Origin: CAZRZN01 sp964604565
GTDB taxonomy: Bacteria; Pseudomonadota; Alphaproteobacteria; Rhodobacterales; Rhodobacteraceae
Reading direction: 5' to 3'
Assembly (NCBI GenBank): GCA_964604565.1
Contig: CAZRZN010000029.1
Location: 1 to 27,906 of the forward strand
Length of the DNA: 27,906 bases
Shown one piece after another: positions 23,008 to 27,906 of the stretch. The translations under genes and the position numbers were made by a program. Position 1 is the first letter of the stretch, and each line of letters begins with the position of its first letter. Below the pieces are notes generated by a model. That model worked only from the letters and a program-made list of their open reading frames with translations. It was not told the origin of the DNA and searched no databases.

Positions 23008-23853
23008 ATGCAGTTGATCGATACCCACCAGCACCTCATCCTGCGCGACAGCCTTGGCTATGGCTGGACAGCGGGGATTCCCGCCCTCGCCGGCAATTTT
23101 ACCCGTGGGGATTACGCGGCCCTTGTCGCGGACCGCGGCGTGATTGGGACGGTCTTCATGGAGACGGGGGTGGATGACGCGGATTATCAGCATGAGGCGC
23201 GCCTTGTCTCTGAAATGGTCGGTTCCGGCGATCCGGTAATGTTCGGACAGATCGCGGGCTGCCGCCCCGAAACAGACAACGGGTTCGAGGCTTGGCTTGA
23301 AGAATGCCGGGATCTGAAAGTGGTCGGTTTTCGCCGGATCCTTCAGGTCATGCCCGATGACACCAGCCAGACAGAGGGATATCGCCGCAACATCCGTCGG
23401 ATTGGTGCAGCGGGGTGGCCGGTTGATCTGTGCTTTGCGGCCCATCAGCTCGACCTCGCGGCCGATCTGGTTCGGGCCTGTCCGGAGGTGTCCTTTGTGC
23501 TTGATCATTTCGGCACCAACAACATGGCCGCCGGAGGCTTTGCCTCCTGGCGGAAAAGTATGGCGCGGCTGGCCGAATTGCCCAACCTCTGGGTGAAGTT
23601 TTCCGGGATGACTGCATATGTGCCGGAGGACGCCGGACCGGAACATCCGACGGCCGCCGTGGCGGCGGAGACGCTTGATCTTTTCGGTCCCCAACGTCTG
23701 ATCTGGGGCGGGGATTGGCCGGTTGTCGATCTGGGCTGTGGCCTGCCCGGCTGGATTGACATGACCCATCGGCTTCTGGCGTCGCTGTCCGGCGATGAGC
23801 GCGCATTGATCGGTCATCTCAACGCCCGCAAGTTTTACAGGCTGCCCGACTAG
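23008..23853 (+). CDS. Amidohydrolase family lactonase (L-fucono-/rhamnonolactonase-like)
   Basis: Metal-dependent hydrolase of 281 residues in the amidohydrolase-2 group that includes L-fuconolactonase and L-rhamnonolactonase. Metal/active-site residues: H7 and H9 (DTHQHL), H146 (FAAHQL), H167 (LDHFG) and D236 (IWGGDWPV). The ATG at 23008 is chosen because AAGGAG ends 6 bases before it; an in-frame ATG at 23002 directly abuts that site. It begins 14 bp after the aldose dehydrogenase stop. It would open the aldonolactone made by that enzyme to give the aldonate. Confidence 0.87.
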   Translation: MQLIDTHQHLILRDSLGYGWTAGIPALAGNFTRGDYAALVADRGVIGTVFMETGVDDADYQHEARLVSEMVGSGDPVMFGQIAGCRPETDNGFEAWLEECRDLKVVGFRRILQVMPDDTSQTEGYRRNIRRIGAAGWPVDLCFAAHQLDLAADLVRACPEVSFVLDHFGTNNMAAGGFASWRKSMARLAELPNLWVKFSGMTAYVPEDAGPEHPTAAVAAETLDLFGPQRLIWGGDWPVVDLGCGLPGWIDMTHRLLASLSGDERALIGHLNARKFYRLPD

Positions 23854-23905
23854 GCACTCCGATGGTTTCCGCCTTGCCCCACCACCCCCACAGGAAGGTT
23901 TCCCG

Positions 23906-25024
23906 ATGCCCCGCATAGACCGCGTTCAGCTTTCGATGATCGACCTTGTCCCCAAGGTCAAACGCACCGACGCAATCCAGAGCTTTGTCAGTCAGGAAAC
24001 GCCCATGGTCCGGATCACCGACAGCGATGGGGCTGTCGGTATGGGATATTCCTATACGATCGGCACCGGCGGATCGTCGGTGATGCGGTTGTTGGCGGAT
24101 CATCTGGCCCCGCGCCTGATCGGCCGGGATCCGACCGAAGTCGAGGCGATCTGGCATGACCTTGAATTCGCCACCCATGCCACGACCATCGGTGCGATCA
24201 CCTCTATCGCGCTGGCCGCCATCGACACCGCGCTTTGGGATCTGCGCTGCCGCAAGGCGGGACTTCCGCTGTGGCGGATGGCCGGGGGTGCGAGACAGGC
24301 AGCACCGTGTTACACAACCGAAGGCGGTTGGCTGCACATCCCGCCGGAGGCGCTGGTGGAGGATGCGCTTGCCGCGCGCGAAAAGGGCTTTACCGGATCG
24401 AAGATAAAGATCGGCAAGCCCACCGCGGCCGAAGACGTGTCCCGGATTGCCGCAATGCGCGATGCGATGGGGCCGGGCTATGAAATCATGACCGACGCCA
24501 ATCAGGGCTTTGCGCGCGACACCGCGCGCCGCCGGGCCGAGGCGCTGCGCCCCTTCGATCTGGCCTGGATCGAGGAACCGCTGGCCGCCGACGACATCTC
24601 TGGCCATGTCGATCTGGCCCGCGCGGCGGCCATGCCGGTGGCGGTGGGCGAAAGCCTGTATTCCGTGCGCCATTTTGCCGAATACATTTCGCGCGGGGCG
24701 GCGTCGGTCATCCAGGTCGATGTCGGCCGCATTGGCGGTATCACACCCTGGCTCAAAGTGGCGCATATGGCCGAATGTTTCGACCTGCCGGTCTGCCCTC
24801 ATTTCCTGATGGAATTGCACGTCAGCCTTGTCTGCGCGGTTCAGAACGGGCGCTACGTCGAATATATTCCCCAGCTGGATGAGATCACTGAAACCGGTCT
24901 GAAGATCGAGGGTGGTATGGCGTATGCACCTGAAACGCCGGGTCTGGGCATCGCATGGGACAACGATGCATTGAAGGCCCGCGCCATACCCGAATTCAAT
25001 GTCGATTTGCGAAAGGACGCGTGA
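23906..25024 (+). CDS. Enolase superfamily (mandelate racemase group) acid-sugar dehydratase
   Basis: Predicted to dehydrate an aldonate to a 2-keto-3-deoxy acid, 372 residues. Mandelate-racemase-group residues are complete: general base KxK (K166, K168 in SKIKIGK), Mg ligands D197 (MTDANQGF), E223 (WIEEPL) and E249 (VAVGESL), and a D272/H299 dyad (QVDVGRIGG and CPHFLMELH), with E319 following. It is shorter than the classical L-fuconate dehydratase (about 440 residues), so it is a different branch of the superfamily and substrate assignment rests on context. AGGAAGG precedes the start. Its stop overlaps the mutarotase start (ATGA). Confidence 0.87.
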   Translation: MPRIDRVQLSMIDLVPKVKRTDAIQSFVSQETPMVRITDSDGAVGMGYSYTIGTGGSSVMRLLADHLAPRLIGRDPTEVEAIWHDLEFATHATTIGAITSIALAAIDTALWDLRCRKAGLPLWRMAGGARQAAPCYTTEGGWLHIPPEALVEDALAAREKGFTGSKIKIGKPTAAEDVSRIAAMRDAMGPGYEIMTDANQGFARDTARRRAEALRPFDLAWIEEPLAADDISGHVDLARAAAMPVAVGESLYSVRHFAEYISRGAASVIQVDVGRIGGITPWLKVAHMAECFDLPVCPHFLMELHVSLVCAVQNGRYVEYIPQLDEITETGLKIEGGMAYAPETPGLGIAWDNDALKARAIPEFNVDLRKDA

Positions 25025-25353
25025 TGGTCAGGATGGGATCAGTGTTGGCGATACAGCCGGACAAGATTGACGAATACAAGAGACTGCATGCAGCCGTATG
25101 GCCCGAAGTCCTGAAAAAGATAACCGAATGCAATATTCGAAACTACGTGATTTACCTGCGTGAACCCGAAAACCTGCTATTCGCCCACTTCGAATATCAC
25201 GGGGAGGATTGGGAAAGGGATGCGGCGAAAATCGCTGCGGACCCCGTGACGCAGGACTGGTGGAAACTGTGCGGACCCTGTCAGCGCCAGCTTGACAGCG
25301 TCGCCAAAGGCGAATGGTGGGCGCCGATGGAAGAAGTGTTCTTTCACCCCTAG
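25024..25353 (+). CDS. rhaM: L-rhamnose/L-fucose-type mutarotase (RhaM family)
   Basis: Small cytoplasmic enzyme of 109 residues that interconverts sugar anomers, supplying the form used by the aldose dehydrogenase. The ferredoxin-like RhaM family pattern is clear: EYKRLHAAVWPEVLKKITECNIRNYVIYL contains the conserved His (H22) and Tyr (Y41), given here as the stretch 25073-25158. FEYHGEDW, the WWKLC segment and the ending GEWWAPMEEVFFHP also match the family. The ATG at 25024 overlaps the dehydratase stop; an in-frame ATG at 25033 is also possible. The family includes L-rhamnose and L-fucose mutarotases, which supports a deoxyhexose substrate for this operon without proving it. Confidence 0.88.
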   Translation: MVRMGSVLAIQPDKIDEYKRLHAAVWPEVLKKITECNIRNYVIYLREPENLLFAHFEYHGEDWERDAAKIAADPVTQDWWKLCGPCQRQLDSVAKGEWWAPMEEVFFHP

Positions 25354-25512
25354 GACGGCCACCTGACGCGGCCATGGGTCCGGACATGGACAATGTGCCC
25401 GACTGTTGTCATCCGATGGCCGGCCTGTTTCCGGGCCGATCCGGCTGCTCCGTGTCCTTGTGCGTGAAACCACGCCATCGATTTACAGGCGAGCGTCCGG
25501 GTCGCCGGGGGT

Positions 25513-27684
25513 TTACCCCTGAGACCCATTCAGAAGCCGTTCCAAGGCTCTGAGCATTTCCGACCGCGGCACCGGTTTGGTGAGGACCGTATGGCGGCTT
25601 GCGACGCCGTTCCCTTCGATCGCGGCTTCTTGCGGATAGCCGGACATCAGCAGAATCCGCATCTCCGGTCTGGCCTTTTCCACCCGCCGGGCAAGTTCGG
25701 CACCCTGTATGTCACCGGGCATGACCAGATCCGTGATGAGAAGATCAAAAACCTCCCCACGCTCGATCGCCGACCACGCGGCATCGCCCGAGGAAACGCA
25801 GGTCACGACATAATCGGCAGCCTGCAACTGTCTTTGAATAACCCGGGCCACGCCTTCTTCGTCTTCGGCCAGCAGGATCCGCGCTTGGCTTCCGTCGGCC
25901 ACGGCCGCGGGTTCCGCCCGGGCCAGCTCTGTTTCCTCGGCTTCGCTGACTGGAAGGACCATGCGAACGGTCGTGCCGACTCCGACCTCGCTGTAGATGC
26001 GGCAAGTGCCGCCCGACTGCTTGCAAAACCCCAAAACGGAGGGCAGCCCCAAACCCGACCCGTCTGTAGCGTGCTTGGTCGTGAAGAAGGGTTCGAATGC
26101 ACGCTCCGCGATCTCGGGCGGCATCCCCGCGCCGACGTCTGAAACCGCAATGCAGACGTATCGGCCCGGTGTGATTTCTTCGTCGGGGCGCGCCTCAAGG
26201 TAATCCTGCGTGGCCCTTACATTCGATGCTTCGATCGTCAGCTGCCCGGTTCCGTCCATTGCGTCGCGGGCATTGATGGCAAGGTTCAGCAAGGCATTTT
26301 GCAGGCCATCCGGGTCCGCCTTTACCCGCCAGAGCCCCGAGGCGGAGGCCGTCGTCAGCCGGATTGACTCCGGCAGGACCCGCGACAGCATGCGCGTGGT
26401 CTCTTGCAGGTGATGGGCGACGTCGATTTGTGTGGGATGCAGATGAGAACGGCGGCCAACCGACAGGAGTTGCCGGGTCAGATGCGCGCCGCGCTGCGTG
26501 GCGCCGATGGCCTCTGCGATCAGGGGATCTCCGACACGGGAAGTGTCTTCCTCAGTGAGCAGTTCCAGATTTCCCAGAATGACGCTCAGGATATTGTTGA
26601 AATCATGCGCCACCCCGCCAACAAGCCGCCCCAGCGCCTCGATCCTCTGTGATCGTGCTTGGATCCTGTAGGCCTCGCGCAATTCGGCTTCTTTCCGCGC
26701 CAGCGCCTCTTCGAGGCGACGCTTGGCGGCTTCGCGCGCCGCAAATTGGTTCAGAAGAAGAAAACCGATGATAGCCGCCACAAGCCCGGCCGAAACGGGC
26801 ATCATCACGTCAGTCGCACGTGGGATATAAAAAACACTTGCGCGAAAAGGCACGTCGAAGCCGGGCGTCTTTATCGCCGGTAGCGTCACATCCCTCAGCA
26901 GTGGCACACGGATAGGGTTGGAAACCTCAGAACGTCCCAGCGGGACCCGCAACCACTGTCCGGCGATTCCCATATCAATTTCTATGACGTGACGGTCATA
27001 AAGGGGCACATGTGCCGCAAACAGCGCACGCGGGGTCATACCGGCGCCCAAAACCCCCGCATCGAATTCCCGAGGCGCGCCATTTTCGGGCAAGCGGATG
27101 GGAAAAAGCAGCAGGAAGCTCGAGTCCGCGCCGTTGGCATCCTGCGAAAGCGTCACGGGCGCACTTGTCGTCATCACACCGCGTTCCAGCGCCTCACGTG
27201 CTGCGATCACACGTTCCGGGCTGGAGCCGATGTTGAAGCCGAAAACATTCCTGCGTGCCTCCGCGGGTTCGACCATGACAGCCGGAAAGAGCGGCGTGTC
27301 GGTTCCCTCGGGGAAGAGCCGGAAGTCCGGATAGCCCGCCTCGGCAAAGTCTTGCGAGAACGCGGCAATCATTGCCTCCACGCTGCTCAAATCCGGAAAT
27401 TCCGGCATGAGCGCTATCGCACGCTCATGCGTCCGCATGGAAGATTGAACAAGGCCGGCATACACTTCGGCAAATAGGCTTGGCGTGACCTCCTGCGCCT
27501 GCCGAAGCGCGGTTGCCATACTGGCCATCCGGACGGAAAGCGAGGTAAAAGCCAGATCAAGCTCACCATGGGCGGCTTCGATTTCTATCGATGCCTGGTT
27601 CTTTTTTTCCTGGAACAGAACAAGCGTAGTCAAGAGCGCGATCGCAAGGCTCGTAATCAAAACCAGCACACGCCTTGCGATCAT
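25513..27684 (-). CDS. Hybrid sensor histidine kinase (CHASE-HisKA-HATPase-REC)
   Basis: Membrane sensor of 723 residues. Helix 1 is at about 5-24 and helix 2 at about 293-312. The loop between contains a CHASE-type ligand domain (FGFNIGSSPERVIAAREAL and TTSAPVTL at about 148-180). A short coiled linker (about 318-345) leads to HisKA with H360 in GGVAHDFNNILS. The HATPase domain shows the N-box NLAINARDA (467-475), DVGAGMP (516-522) and GSGLGLPSV (542-550). The C-terminal receiver has phospho-acceptor D652 (LLITDLVMP) and K703 (LTKP). All key residues are present. No response regulator with an output domain is adjacent. The stop faces the mutarotase gene. Confidence 0.93.
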   Translation of the reverse strand: MIARRVLVLITSLAIALLTTLVLFQEKKNQASIEIEAAHGELDLAFTSLSVRMASMATALRQAQEVTPSLFAEVYAGLVQSSMRTHERAIALMPEFPDLSSVEAMIAAFSQDFAEAGYPDFRLFPEGTDTPLFPAVMVEPAEARRNVFGFNIGSSPERVIAAREALERGVMTTSAPVTLSQDANGADSSFLLLFPIRLPENGAPREFDAGVLGAGMTPRALFAAHVPLYDRHVIEIDMGIAGQWLRVPLGRSEVSNPIRVPLLRDVTLPAIKTPGFDVPFRASVFYIPRATDVMMPVSAGLVAAIIGFLLLNQFAAREAAKRRLEEALARKEAELREAYRIQARSQRIEALGRLVGGVAHDFNNILSVILGNLELLTEEDTSRVGDPLIAEAIGATQRGAHLTRQLLSVGRRSHLHPTQIDVAHHLQETTRMLSRVLPESIRLTTASASGLWRVKADPDGLQNALLNLAINARDAMDGTGQLTIEASNVRATQDYLEARPDEEITPGRYVCIAVSDVGAGMPPEIAERAFEPFFTTKHATDGSGLGLPSVLGFCKQSGGTCRIYSEVGVGTTVRMVLPVSEAEETELARAEPAAVADGSQARILLAEDEEGVARVIQRQLQAADYVVTCVSSGDAAWSAIERGEVFDLLITDLVMPGDIQGAELARRVEKARPEMRILLMSGYPQEAAIEGNGVASRHTVLTKPVPRSEMLRALERLLNGSQG

Positions 27685-27906
27685 CGTGTAAGCCCATCCC
27701 CTAATGCGTGCTGGACGCCGGTTTTTTTCTGCATCGTAGAGTGTTTTCAGCAGGAATTTGCCCTGTCAAGCCTTGTGGCGCCATTCATGTCATTTGCAAT
27801 GATCCGGACGGTCATCCAAATTCTGCGGTGCGGCAGGTGCGATGTTTGTAAGCTTTGCCTGCCCCCAAAAATGTCCAAGCCAAAAGCCCCGACCCGTCAT
27901 GATGCG
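27685..27906. other. Upstream region of the histidine kinase; window edge
   Basis: 222 bp with no supported gene. It contains a promoter candidate for the kinase and a small inverted repeat TCATT-TGC-AATGA (27790-27802). A plus-strand ATG at 27871 opens a frame running to the window edge (MSKPKAPTRHDA), but no ribosome binding site precedes it and 12 codons are too few to judge. Confidence 0.4.
27740..27769 (-). promoter_or_regulatory. Candidate sigma-70-type promoter of the histidine kinase gene
   Basis: On the minus strand a perfect TTGACA -35 (27769-27764) is followed after 18 bp by AACACT (27745-27740), a weak -10. The expected start lies about 50 bp before the kinase ATG at 27684. The -35 match is exact; the poor -10 suggests help from an activator or low basal expression. 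Confidence 0.35.

Noticed and set aside
27871..27906. Start of a new plus-strand gene at the window edge (MSKPKAPTRHDA)
   Set aside because: Only 12 codons are visible and no ribosome binding site precedes them, so it is not called.
1..27906. CRISPR array, tRNA, rRNA, integrase, transposase or toxin-antitoxin pair
   Set aside because: No regularly spaced repeats, tRNA-like cloverleaf, or recognisable mobile-element or toxin protein motif was seen on either strand.

Overview
The window looks like part of a chromosome or large plasmid of an alphaproteobacterium, most likely a Rhodobacteraceae (Rhodobacter/Roseobacter type). This is inferred from the high GC content, dense ATGA/GTGA gene overlaps, GTG starts, and the mix of ABC and TRAP uptake systems with oxidative catabolic enzymes. 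No rRNA, tRNA, CRISPR array, transposase or phage gene was recognised. One run of exactly 100 N (19531-19630) is an assembly gap inside a permease gene.

Layout. (1) 1-8103, plus strand: an operon of a CUT1-type sugar/polyol ABC transporter (binding protein cut at the left edge, two permeases, ATPase) that runs by four-base overlaps into a three-subunit molybdenum hydroxylase of the CODH/xanthine dehydrogenase family (FAD, 2x[2Fe-2S] and Mo subunits). (2) 8177-9580, minus: a membrane-bound GGDEF diguanylate cyclase. A 513-bp noncoding divergent region rich in inverted repeats follows, then a CPBP intramembrane protease (10094-10951, plus). (3) 10977-12354, minus: an isocitrate lyase/PEP mutase-superfamily lyase and an overlapping MarR regulator. 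These are transcribed divergently from a TRAP transporter (DctQ, DctM, DctP order) and an alpha/beta hydrolase (12450-16291, plus); the intergenic region has an operator-like palindrome. (4) 16560-21017, minus: a CUT2 (ribose-type) ABC transporter (binding protein, two permeases, double ATPase), divergent from a plus-strand set at 21186-25353. That set encodes a GntR/FCD regulator, an aldose dehydrogenase-type aldo/keto reductase, a lactonase-type amidohydrolase, an enolase-superfamily acid-sugar dehydratase and a rhamnose/fucose-type mutarotase. (5) 25513-27684, minus: a CHASE-domain hybrid sensor histidine kinase.

How it works together. The window holds three separate uptake-plus-catabolism modules. 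The best resolved is module 4: import of a (deoxy)aldose, anomer interconversion, oxidation to the lactone, hydrolysis to the aldonate and dehydration to the 2-keto-3-deoxy acid. This is the upper half of a non-phosphorylative L-fucose/L-rhamnose-like route; the lower half is not in the window. Module 3 suggests uptake of an organic acid or its ester followed by hydrolysis and C-C cleavage, under MarR control. Module 1 couples uptake to Mo-dependent oxidation of an unknown substrate and has an unusual substitution in the Mo-subunit active-site loop. Each of the three periplasmic binding-protein genes is followed by a strong GC hairpin, which suggests a shared way of making more binding protein than membrane components.
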